In this document: positions 37,176-44,140 of the stretch, one piece after another | How the letters are laid out: each line of letters opens with the position of its first letter | Numbering within the stretch: the stretch's first letter is position 1 | Source: Halomonas sp. QHL1 | GTDB lineage: Bacteria > Pseudomonadota > Gammaproteobacteria > Pseudomonadales > Halomonadaceae | DNA length: 64,000 bases | Direction of reading: 5' to 3' | Assembly (NCBI RefSeq): GCF_001882345.1 | Contig: NZ_MINL01000001.1 | Location: 1,635,705-1,699,704 of the forward strand | The notes under the pieces: generated by a model | The model's input: the letters and a program-made list of their open reading frames with translations, nothing else | Database searches by the model: none | Told to the model about the DNA's origin: nothing | Made by a program: the position numbers and the translations under genes

Positions 37176-37424
37176 ATATCCAATCTCCTGTGACATAAAT
37201 AATAAGGCACCACAATAGATATATATAAACCCAATATCTCACAATGTCAAAGAGGTGTCCTGGGAGGGTATTCTACACACTGTCTTAAATATATTAGCTT
37301 TAGACCAGATTAACATCACCAAAGTTAATTATAGAAAGTTATCTTTCATTAATAAGAATATCTAGTCACATAGACCAGCGCGCTCGCAGACATATTAGAT
37401 ATTATAAAACTTTAAGGAAACATC

Positions 37425-37602
37425 TTGAACATTCTCTTACTTTAAACTTTTGATACCTGTTGAAATTGTTAAGAACGCTTATGACGTAGCATTATCTTAC
37501 GGCCATGATAAAGTTGGATTAGCACAATACACTAGCAATGGTGACACAGTAAGTTTTAGGTTCACTGATGCCATCACCAAGATAACCACTTTTCAAAGGT
37601 AG
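37425..37602 (+). pseudogene. Decayed second copy of the small exported-protein gene
   Basis: The frame ending at TAG 37600-37602 reads KNAYDVALSYGHDKVGLAQY and then FRFTDAITKITTFQR, clearly similar to KHAYDIALDYCKSQGSTLAQ and CSNDLSKRITITR of the gene at 36745. Upstream, TTG-AAC-ATT-CTC-TTA-CTT lines up with the GTG-AAT-ATA start of that gene but runs into a stop, so a frameshift separates the start from the body. Both cysteines of the intact copy are lost. This looks like a diverged tandem duplicate turned pseudogene. Confidence 0.65.
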
Positions 37603-38040
37603 GCTTTAAAGTGTCTATTTTAGCTTCTAGGCGCTTTTAGAGGATGGGTAGCACATAGCCTTACCTTTAGAGAGATCGTTTATTCTGGCTTGAAATAGAC
37701 ACCATAGACAGATGTTCTGGTTGATGCTTGGTCTCGATGCGTCCCCTATCAGCTTTATTTCCAGTATGAGATAGTCCTATTCGTTAATAATGATTGCTTG
37801 CTGAAGCTTTTGTAAGATTTTTTAAACTTATAGTGGCCTCAATAACCAAGAGCAACACATGACTCACTTGTAAGCTATCGCCAGTGCTCATCACTATCAC
37901 CATCCTTGCCGCAGTACGTTCTACTATCTTGCTGATGTTAAAGAGTTTTTTATTTATATTTTGACTTAGAAAGGTAGGTTGTGGCATAGTTAATGAGTAT
38001 TTATGTAGTGGCACTGCACTTACTACTACTATATATAGAC

Positions 38041-38141
38041 CTCACATACTTCTAATCTACTAATTGTAACCCTTCGTGATGGGTAGAGCTGTCACGTTAC
38101 AAGGTTCGCAGAATCCCTCCCAGGGATAGGCTGGTTTTTTT
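38041..38141 (+). ncRNA. Candidate structured small RNA
   Basis: A TATATA box at 38030-38035 precedes a stretch with nested inverted repeats: TTGTAAC (38064-38070) pairs with GTTACAA (38096-38102), CGTGA (38075-38079) with TCACG (38092-38096), and ATCCCT/AGGGAT forms a 6-bp stem around CCC at 38113-38127. T7 follows at 38135-38141, 7 bases after the last stem. It has the look of a small RNA with a terminator, or of a cis-acting control or replication site. No known family is recognised. Confidence 0.3.
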
Positions 38142-38394
38142 CATATCTGCATGATGGGAATTAGTTAAATGAAAGTAAAAGCGAGTTAATAAATTTGTTC
38201 TTCTGGTTGGAATTGTGAAATAAGGTGTCGATAAATAATATGCTAGCTGCATTATGAGGTAGAACATACAAAGGGGAAAGCCTAATGCTTGGCGAAGATT
38301 CTAAAGTTATTCCCCTTCTGAAACTATATTTATCTTTGTCACTGTGGGAAAACCGCTAGTGAAGGAGGTTTAATACACAACTAAGGAAAAATAA

Positions 38395-39924
38395 ATGATT
38401 GAAAACATCATGAGTAAAAAGTCGCCTAAACACTACAGTGCTATCACTGAGAAAGCGTGCAAAAAGCTTAGTAATACTATTAAGGGAAATGCGCGGCCTA
38501 TTAAGAAAGTCTACATTTCAGATGCTCTTCCAGCCGTTGGAAAGACTGAAAAATTCATTAAATCAGCTTCAAAAAATGACCACATTGTATATGCTCTACC
38601 AACACTGAAATCATTGAATGAAATACGTGAAAGATTAGAGAAAGAAAAGTTCAATGTTTTAGAAGTGACTTCTCGGGATCATTTTGGTGTTGCATCTGTT
38701 ATTGGTGATTTATTGAAAAATAGAGAATATATTGATCCAGTAGTGATGCTGATTAGCCATGCTGGTTTAAGAACTATTGAGCCTAAACATCTGAAAGACT
38801 GGACACTTGTGATTGATGAGATTCCAGATATTTCAAATATTAGCAACTCAATTATTGAAGAAAACTCTTACACACTTACTCTTTCCTCTCATATTTTAGT
38901 TGATGAGGATACAGGTAAAGTAACTGTTAGAAATGAGTCTAAGAAGACTGTGAGAGCTGCTGCAAAGGCAAGGATGAGAGTCGGTTCTATCCTTCCTGAC
39001 ACTTGGGTTGCACTGGATGATGATTCAGTCGATGTGTACATAAAATATCAAATAAAATTGAAGAACTATCAGTTTAACTGTGTTGGTTACTATGACTACG
39101 TGACAGCTGTAGATTATGCTAAAGAAACTCATATTCTTGGTCATGCTGTGAGTCGAACTTTGTTCTATCTGCATCTAGAAGCAAGCGGGTACACTTTTGA
39201 AGAGTCAAAATTCCAGCCTGAACCAAGACCGTATAACCTGACTCCCGTATTGGTGCCTATTTACTCGGGTGACCGTATTAGCAAGGCAATGTTAACTACT
39301 AACACGAAACAGCAAGTTACGTATGTGTGGTCGGATGAGGTAGATGGTCATGAAGCATTAGTTCGTGTAATGGAACATAACGGAGAAAATCCAATTCTAA
39401 TTCAGACTCATAAATGGTGTGGTTATAAATGGCCAGATCACGCTGAAAACATAGGCTTTGATGCAAGAGGACTGAATGGTTACCAAGACTTTAATCGGAC
39501 AATTAACCTTATACATGGGAATTCTTCAGGCATTGAAGATCGTTTATATACTTTAATGTTGGAGAGGATGGGTATTGATGAGCAGGTTGGTAAAGATGCT
39601 ATTTGTTATAGTCGATTCTTTGAAATGATCATTCAACATATATGCAGAACCAGCTTGCGAAAATTTGAAGGACAGGCAGAGCGTACAGTTCACTATTTAC
39701 CAAATGAACATACTGCGAAAGAGATTGAAAAGCTTCTTAAGATAAAATGTGAGATTGATACCAGCATTATGAGAAGTCCTCCTTTATCCGATTTTCAGGC
39801 TGGCTTAGAAAAGAAGAAAAACCTTGCATGGGGAATGCTTGCGGATGGTCGTGCTAAGAAGGACATTGCTGATTTTCTAGATGTTGATCCTTCTACTCTT
39901 CGGAGATGGCTGAAGGCAGCTTGA
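38395..39924 (+). CDS. Divergent superfamily-2 helicase-like protein with C-terminal helix-turn-helix
   Basis: A 509-residue protein preceded by AAGGA seven bases before the ATG. A P-loop-like ALPAVGKT (residues 44-51) lacks the usual first glycine. Other SF2-like elements follow in order: ALPTLKSLNE (67-76, motif Ia), LISHAGL (about 119-125), LVIDEIPD (138-145, a DEAH-like Walker B), PILIQTHKW (333-341), DARGLN (356-361) and QHICRTSLR (414-422, motif VI-like with arginine fingers). The last 28 residues, ending KDIADFLDVDPSTLRRWLKAA minus one, form a helix-turn-helix of the recombinase/homeodomain type. It probably uses ATP to remodel nucleic acid; it may be the island's replication or defence helicase. 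I do not know a named family for this arrangement. Confidence 0.7.
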   Translation: MIENIMSKKSPKHYSAITEKACKKLSNTIKGNARPIKKVYISDALPAVGKTEKFIKSASKNDHIVYALPTLKSLNEIRERLEKEKFNVLEVTSRDHFGVASVIGDLLKNREYIDPVVMLISHAGLRTIEPKHLKDWTLVIDEIPDISNISNSIIEENSYTLTLSSHILVDEDTGKVTVRNESKKTVRAAAKARMRVGSILPDTWVALDDDSVDVYIKYQIKLKNYQFNCVGYYDYVTAVDYAKETHILGHAVSRTLFYLHLEASGYTFEESKFQPEPRPYNLTPVLVPIYSGDRISKAMLTTNTKQQVTYVWSDEVDGHEALVRVMEHNGENPILIQTHKWCGYKWPDHAENIGFDARGLNGYQDFNRTINLIHGNSSGIEDRLYTLMLERMGIDEQVGKDAICYSRFFEMIIQHICRTSLRKFEGQAERTVHYLPNEHTAKEIEKLLKIKCEIDTSIMRSPPLSDFQAGLEKKKNLAWGMLADGRAKKDIADFLDVDPSTLRRWLKAA

Positions 39925-40088
39925 TTACGTATTAATGATGAATATGGAAAAATTGGTCGCAGGCTATATTAATATACTGAATTTATTCTAGCGTACATGT
40001 TGATACCACGGATTATTTAGCTTAATAAACCACTTTCATGCCTTGCTTGTTGGTCGTGTAAATGGGATTATAAATGATAATTAACATA

Positions 40089-40098
40089 GGGGGGGGGG
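40089..40098 (+). repeat. G10 homopolymer at the start of the nuclease gene
   Basis: Ten consecutive G between an upstream in-frame ATG (40074) and the likelier start ATG (40104). If translation begins at 40074 the tract is codons 6-9 and a one-base slip would shift the frame; if it begins at 40104 the tract acts as the G-rich ribosome-binding region. It is the longest G tract I noticed in the window. Confidence 0.9.
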
Positions 40099-40103
40099 TG
40101 TGT

Positions 40104-41123
40104 ATGAAAATCTGGTTGGTTGTTTTGTTTTCTATAGGAGTAGCTGTATTCATATATAGTATCTATGGATACTTGAATAGACGTAAGCGTGAGAAGCTTA
40201 GAGCTGATATGGAATTTTTTAAAGTCAGGGATAGCTTTTATCGCACCATTGGAATTGAACAGGGTGAAGATGTTCTTCATATCATTAAAGATATAGTTGA
40301 TGAGGATTTTTCAGATACATCAGAAATAGGTCGAAGTAAAATAATAGAATATTTAGGTTTTTGCACTATAAAAGCTAAGGCTGAAACAATAATTCGAGAG
40401 CATGGGGAGGTGTTAAAAAGAAAGAAAAATCAAAATTTATATAAGGACGAATACGGCATTTCTAATGTTTCCAAGTGGGAGTCCGAGCGTAATTATTTTG
40501 TCAAAAAAGTATTGCTTCCTAAGCTGAAGCAGTCTTGTGAGTCGGATAAGAGACATGAAAGCTTTAGAGATAGTTTCTTGTGTTGGGTTGATTGTCATGA
40601 TGATAAAGAGGTTATCGTCTTCTGGGAGAGGAAAGTGGATGATTGGATTAATGAAGCAACATGTTTTTCTAATGACTTGATGACTGATTTTGAAGATGAA
40701 GAGTACCTTGAGTACGATGACTCTATGACGGGGGTTGAATATGAAGATTATATTGAAGCCTTGGCTTATAATTACGGATGGGAACCCACACGGACTCCGG
40801 CAACTGGTGATCATGGAGCGGACGTAATCATTACGGACGGAGATATCAGAATTGCCATACAATGTAAGAAGTATAGCTCTCCAGTTGGAAACAAAAGCGT
40901 CCAAGAAGTCTATTCTGCGAAGGATTTTTATGAATGCGACCATGCGGTTGTAGTTACTAACTCAAGCTTCACCACTTCTGCGAGACAGGTAGCGGATAGT
41001 CTGAATGTTAGGTTAGTTTACCATGGTGACCTTCAACAAACTCTTGAATCGCTTTCAAACGATGAGACCGATGTATTTTTAAAGTACATAAATCGAACTT
41101 ATCCTGAAGTGAGAGACGAATAA
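40104..41123 (+). CDS. Membrane-anchored Mrr-type restriction endonuclease-like protein
   Basis: I prefer the ATG at 40104 (339 residues); an in-frame ATG at 40074 would add ten residues including three glycines from a G10 tract. The first 20 residues form a membrane helix (KIWLVVLFSIGVAVFIYSIY) followed by basic NRRKREK, so the body faces the cytoplasm. After a charged helical middle, the C-terminal 120 residues are an Mrr_cat domain: DYIEALAYNYGWEPTRTPA, then GADVIITDGD (Asp) and IAIQCKKYSSP (Q-x-K), the PD-(D/E)xK core, and AVVVTNSSFTTSARQVADSL. It should be an Mg-dependent DNA nuclease. Mrr enzymes attack modified or foreign DNA. It lies 179 bp after the helicase-like gene. Confidence 0.85.
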   Translation: MKIWLVVLFSIGVAVFIYSIYGYLNRRKREKLRADMEFFKVRDSFYRTIGIEQGEDVLHIIKDIVDEDFSDTSEIGRSKIIEYLGFCTIKAKAETIIREHGEVLKRKKNQNLYKDEYGISNVSKWESERNYFVKKVLLPKLKQSCESDKRHESFRDSFLCWVDCHDDKEVIVFWERKVDDWINEATCFSNDLMTDFEDEEYLEYDDSMTGVEYEDYIEALAYNYGWEPTRTPATGDHGADVIITDGDIRIAIQCKKYSSPVGNKSVQEVYSAKDFYECDHAVVVTNSSFTTSARQVADSLNVRLVYHGDLQQTLESLSNDETDVFLKYINRTYPEVRDE

Positions 41124-41159
41124 ATGTTGTTTAATTGGCTTGGAGTGATTGATCAACTC

Positions 41160-41378
41160 TTAATAGTTAGGCGGTTTCTTCTTGAGCATATAGGAGGATG
41201 CCCCCGCTACATCTTTCATAAAACTATAAAAGGTGTGGTCAAAAAAGTATATTTCAGCGAACACAGCTAGGGAAGCTCTTTTCGTGTTCATTAGATAGCG
41301 TTTGACAACCCAAACGAATACATCAATAATGACCACACTCAAAAGAATACAACCCAATGGAGTGTGTCTGAATGTCAT
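41160..41378 (-). CDS. Possible small membrane protein
   Basis: A 72-residue frame with one hydrophobic segment (LGCILLSVVIIDVFVWVV) and a basic, hydrophilic remainder. An AGGA lies 8 bp before its ATG. However, its start lies inside the beginning of the serine-recombinase gene on the other strand, and the product matches no family I know. It could be a real divergent gene of the island or a chance frame. Confidence 0.3.
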   Translation of the reverse strand: MTFRHTPLGCILLSVVIIDVFVWVVKRYLMNTKRASLAVFAEIYFFDHTFYSFMKDVAGASSYMLKKKPPNY

Positions 41379-41983
41379 TTATTCGTTCCTACCTTCGTGC
41401 TTCAACAGAAGACCAGAACGCTAGTCGAGCTAAGAAGGCTCTAGAAGCTTTTGCCAAAGATAAGGGGGCACGTGTAGCGTCGTGGTACATCGAAAATGCT
41501 AGCGGCACAAATGCTGATCGTACAGAGCTGGCGCGTCTGATTGATGATGCACAAGTGGGAGATATACTTCTGATTGAACAGGTAGACCGCCTAACACGTC
41601 TTACCAAAAATGACTGGGACAGGTTGAAAGCAGCTATACAGAATGCAGGGCTTCGAGTGGTCTCACTTGATTTACCTACTAGTCACGCAGCTATGACAGT
41701 AAGCGCCAGCGACGACTTCACTGGTCGAATGCTTGATGCTGTTAATTCCATGCTTATGGATATGCTAGCCGCTGTTGCTCGCAAAGATTACGACGATAGG
41801 CGTAGAAGACAGGCTGAAGGAATAGAAAAAGCGAAGGCTCAAGGTGTTTATAGGGGACGACCTGCCGATGCGGTTCTACATCAGAAGATTCGTGAGCTAA
41901 GAGAAAAAGGCTTTAGTATTCGGAAAACGGCTGATCTTGCTGGCTGTGGGGTCTCAACTGTTCAGCGTGCTCTCAAGTCTTGA
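41372..41983 (+). CDS. Serine recombinase, resolvase/invertase family
   Basis: A 203-residue resolvase/invertase. The catalytic serine is Ser11 in RSYLRASTEDQN, followed by VGDILLIEQVDRLTRLTKND (the family's DRLxR motif) and a C-terminal helix-turn-helix (KIRELREKGFSIRKTADLAG then CGVSTVQRALKS). GGAG lies nine bases before the ATG. It is the short, resolvase-sized class rather than a large serine integrase. A cluster of CTATGC repeats about 80-120 bp downstream could be its recombination site. Since integration is explained by the tyrosine enzyme, this protein may resolve multimers or invert a segment. Confidence 0.9.
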   Translation: MSFIRSYLRASTEDQNASRAKKALEAFAKDKGARVASWYIENASGTNADRTELARLIDDAQVGDILLIEQVDRLTRLTKNDWDRLKAAIQNAGLRVVSLDLPTSHAAMTVSASDDFTGRMLDAVNSMLMDMLAAVARKDYDDRRRRQAEGIEKAKAQGVYRGRPADAVLHQKIRELREKGFSIRKTADLAGCGVSTVQRALKS

Positions 41984-42060
41984 GTCTGAAATACGTGCTT
42001 GTGTGCGTGCCTGCTAAGTAAACGTGTAAATTTAAAAAAATTATATAGGAAGTAAGCACT

Positions 42061-42105
42061 TGCATAGTTCCAACCTATGCTAGATTCCTATGCCCACACT
42101 ATGCA
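42061..42105. repeat. Cluster of CTATGC/GCATAG repeats, candidate recombinase or repressor site
   Basis: GCATAG at 42062-42067 faces CTATGC at 42075-42080, and two more copies follow at 42088-42093 and 42099-42104, spaced 13 and 11 bp. The cluster starts 78 bp after the serine-recombinase stop. The spacing suits a binding site for a dimeric protein, but which one cannot be told. Confidence 0.45.
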
Positions 42106-42165
42106 AAAAGTCTGAATTTACCTGTCTGCTTGAGACTACCTGTATCCCTATAGGAGGTGGGCCGG

Positions 42166-42318
42166 TTGAAATTTCTGATAAGAGTCTTTCGGCCTACTTC
42201 TTACTGTCAGTGCTTCATATGGGTCATTCAGACGCGCCAGAGCGCTTACCTAGACATTGGTACTATCCTCTTCATAGTAAACCTAAGCCGTTTAACAGGC
42301 TTTGCAGGGCCTATTTAG
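42166..42318 (+). CDS. Possible 50-residue hydrophobic peptide with TTG start
   Basis: A near-perfect Shine-Dalgarno AGGAGG (42152-42157) lies eight bases before a TTG that opens a 50-codon frame: MKFLIRVFRPTSYCQCFIWV, then a hydrophobic stretch LDIGTILFIVNLSRLTGF. The ribosome-binding site is among the best in the island, which is why I list it. An overlapping longer frame (42090-42356) has no such site. The product is unlike anything I recognise. Confidence 0.3.
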   Translation: MKFLIRVFRPTSYCQCFIWVIQTRQSAYLDIGTILFIVNLSRLTGFAGPI

Positions 42319-42375
42319 GCATAAGCTTAGGAGTCCGTGTCTTTAACACTCAATAGCGTAAGCAATAGCCAGTAT

Positions 42376-42399
42376 CAAGTGGTACATCAGGTGGTACAT
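42376..42399. other. Right-end integrase arm-site candidates (GTGGTACAT)
   Basis: Two tandem 12-bp units, CAAGTGGTACAT and CAGGTGGTACAT, lie about 115 bp inside the right repeat. Their core GTGGTA is the reverse complement of the TACCAC core repeated near the left end. Opposite orientation at the two ends is what integrase arm sites usually show. Confidence 0.5.
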
Positions 42400-42460
42400 T
42401 TTGCGATTTAAATTAAGGTAAATTAGCGTACATCTCGGCAAGGTAACTGGGTAAAGTGTC

Positions 42461-42469
42461 TGATATAAT
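42461..42469 (+). promoter_or_regulatory. Extended -10 promoter supplied by the island to yebC
   Basis: TGATATAAT is a perfect extended -10 element (TGn plus TATAAT) 48 bp before the rebuilt yebC start codon. The -35 region is weak, as usual for extended -10 promoters. It lies in island DNA and is not present upstream of the left copy, so it would replace the native promoter. Confidence 0.55.
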
Positions 42470-42514
42470 GATTGATACAGAGCTGTTAACTTCTTACTAA
42501 TCAAATGGTTATAG

Positions 42515-42603
42515 AACATGGGCAGGGCTTTTCAGAACCGTAAGGAATCCATGGCCAAAACGGCCGATGCAAAGACCAAGGTCTACAGCAAATATGGACG
42601 CGA
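42515..42603 (+). repeat. attR-type 89-bp direct repeat (5' end of intact yebC)
   Basis: Identical to 35424-35512. It restores the start codon and first 28-29 codons of yebC exactly in frame. The sequences diverge immediately outside on both sides, so the repeat length is 89 bp. Confidence 0.95.
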
Positions 42604-43252
42604 GATTTACGTTTGCGCTAAAGCGGGCGGCACCGACCCCAATGGCAACTTGGCGCTGCGCGGCTTAATGGAGCGGGCCAAGAAAGACCAGGTGCCCTCT
42701 CACGTTATTGATAAAGCTCTCGACAAAGCCAGCGGCGCCGGTGGCGAAGACTTCTCCGCCGCTCGCTACGAAGGTTTTGGCCCTGGCAATGTGATGGTGA
42801 TTGTCGACTGCTTAACCGACAACCCCAACCGCACCTTTGGCGATGTGCGTGGCTGCTTCACCAAAACCAAGAGCAAAATCGGCACCCCCGGCAGCGTCAG
42901 TCATATGTTCGACCACTGCGCTATCTTCTCCTTCGCCGGAAGCGATGAAGAGGCCGTGCTTGAAGCGCTGATGGAAGCCGATGTGGATGTCACCGACATC
43001 GAGCAAGAGGGCGAGCGCATCACTGTTTTCGCCCCGCATACCGACTACGCCAAAGCCAAGCAGGCGCTACTGGATGCGTTCGGTGAGATTGACTTCGAGG
43101 CTGACGAGATTCAATTTCTGCCGCAAACCACCACCCCAGTTGAAGGTGACGACGTGGCAATGTTTGAAAAGTTTCTCGCCATGCTTAATGAGCTGGACGA
43201 TGTACAAAACGTCTATCACAGCGGTGAATTACCCGAAGAGAGTGATAGCTAA
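42518..43252 (+). CDS. YebC/PmpR-family protein, YeeN-like
   Basis: A 244-residue YebC/PmpR protein. MGR at the start and [20 protein letters not shown] match the YeeN subgroup. [39 protein letters not shown] and [18 protein letters not shown] are family hallmarks. Proteins of this family were called transcription regulators and more recently linked to ribosomes stalled on proline-rich sequences; which applies to the YeeN-like type is uncertain. The 5' end is part of the right attachment repeat of the island. Upstream of this copy the Shine-Dalgarno is poor (GTTATAGAAC), whereas the left, native copy has AGGA seven bases before the ATG. The rest of the gene is host DNA with host-like codon use. 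Confidence 0.92.
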   Translation: MGRAFQNRKESMAKTADAKTKVYSKYGREIYVCAKAGGTDPNGNLALRGLMERAKKDQVPSHVIDKALDKASGAGGEDFSAARYEGFGPGNVMVIVDCLTDNPNRTFGDVRGCFTKTKSKIGTPGSVSHMFDHCAIFSFAGSDEEAVLEALMEADVDVTDIEQEGERITVFAPHTDYAKAKQALLDAFGEIDFEADEIQFLPQTTTPVEGDDVAMFEKFLAMLNELDDVQNVYHSGELPEESDS

Positions 43253-44100
43253 TCATTACCTCTTGAGTAAGCTGACCCCACCGCGTTGCGGGTATCCAAG
43301 GCCGCATCCGGTGGCAACATCGCTGACTGTACACCCGCAGCACTCAATACCTTTTTGCCGCGTAAAGTGAGGTCGGTAATAAACAGAAACTGCTGACGGG
43401 GGTCCACCGGATAGGCGCGTATGCGGTAGTGGGTGCCCCAGGGTTTCTCTTCAGCCACCACAATGATCGGCTGGTCGAATTTTAGGTAGGCACTGGTCAG
43501 CGCTACGTCACGCAGCGCTTTCCGTACCCAGCCTGCCTCGTGCTCAGGGTGAAGATAAAAGCTCGCCACGCACTGCAGGCTGGTACCGCCGTTGTTGGCG
43601 TTATAAACGGCGTGATCCCAAAGCTTTAAATGCGGCACATAGACCAAATCATCATCAGGGGTTTGGATGTCGACGGTGCGCAAGCCAACGTGCTTGACCT
43701 CGCCGTAGGTATCTTCAATTTGCACCCAATCGCCGGGCCGATAAGGCAGCTCTACAGCTGAAACAACGCCCGCTATCAAGCTGCTCACGTAATCTTTCAT
43801 GGCAAAGCCAATGGCTAAGCCCAGCGCGCCCATAAGGGTCACCATGTTTTGTAGCGACGGCTCAATAATAGTCGGTACGATGATGGCGAGTGCAGTAATC
43901 AATATCAGCAAGCGTGTCATCGGCACCAGGGCAAAAATACGAAAGCGTAGTTGGCCATGCATTCGGTTGCCGATCCAGTTAAGCCCCCGCTGGCTGACAA
44001 TAATCAGCACAATGGTCGCTAGCAGGACTACGCCCAACGTAATCAGCGTTTGGCTATCGATATCGTTAAACAGTCGCGCGTACTTCTTTTGTTCTTCCAT
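43249..44100 (-). CDS. MscS-family small-conductance mechanosensitive channel
   Basis: A 283-residue MscS-type channel with three N-terminal membrane helices (about 18-40, 58-80 and 85-110), the pore-helix motif [20 protein letters not shown], and the beta domain [30 protein letters not shown]. It opens under membrane tension to release solutes after osmotic down-shock, a useful trait for a halophile. Its stop overlaps the end of the convergent yebC by four bases. It is encoded downstream of an uncharacterised gene on the same strand. Confidence 0.9.
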   Translation of the reverse strand: MEEQKKYARLFNDIDSQTLITLGVVLLATIVLIIVSQRGLNWIGNRMHGQLRFRIFALVPMTRLLILITALAIIVPTIIEPSLQNMVTLMGALGLAIGFAMKDYVSSLIAGVVSAVELPYRPGDWVQIEDTYGEVKHVGLRTVDIQTPDDDLVYVPHLKLWDHAVYNANNGGTSLQCVASFYLHPEHEAGWVRKALRDVALTSAYLKFDQPIIVVAEEKPWGTHYRIRAYPVDPRQQFLFITDLTLRGKKVLSAAGVQSAMLPPDAALDTRNAVGSAYSRGND

Positions 44101-44140
44101 GGGTTGCCCTCCGCGGGCCTGTCACTTATTGCGGGGCTGC

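Larger units (their letters stand above)
37176..38394. other. About 1.2 kb of island DNA without an intact gene
   Basis: AT-rich DNA between the small minus-strand gene and the helicase-like gene. It holds a decayed copy of the small exported-protein gene (37425-37602) and a structured RNA candidate (38041-38141). The other open frames, including one of 76 codons at 37784-38014 on the minus strand, have no ribosome-binding site and no recognisable product. The stretch probably contains the regulatory region of the helicase gene. Confidence 0.5.

Noticed and set aside
37784..38014. 76-codon minus-strand frame in the island
   Set aside because: No ribosome-binding site, no recognisable motif, and its reading overlaps the structured stretch; likely a chance frame.
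38080..38118. tRNA-like string (GGTAGAGC, TTACAAGG, GGTTCG ... AATCC)
   Set aside because: The anticodon stem does not pair, the distance from D-arm to T-arm is too short and no acceptor stem closes, so it is not a tRNA; kept only as part of a structured-RNA candidate.
42090..42356. 88-codon frame near the right island end
   Set aside because: Its start has no Shine-Dalgarno; the strong AGGAGG at 42152 serves a different frame, so the longer reading is probably spurious.
35424..42603. Complete prophage
   Set aside because: No capsid, terminase, portal, tail or lysis genes are visible in 7.1 kb; a satellite, defence island or small integrative element fits better.
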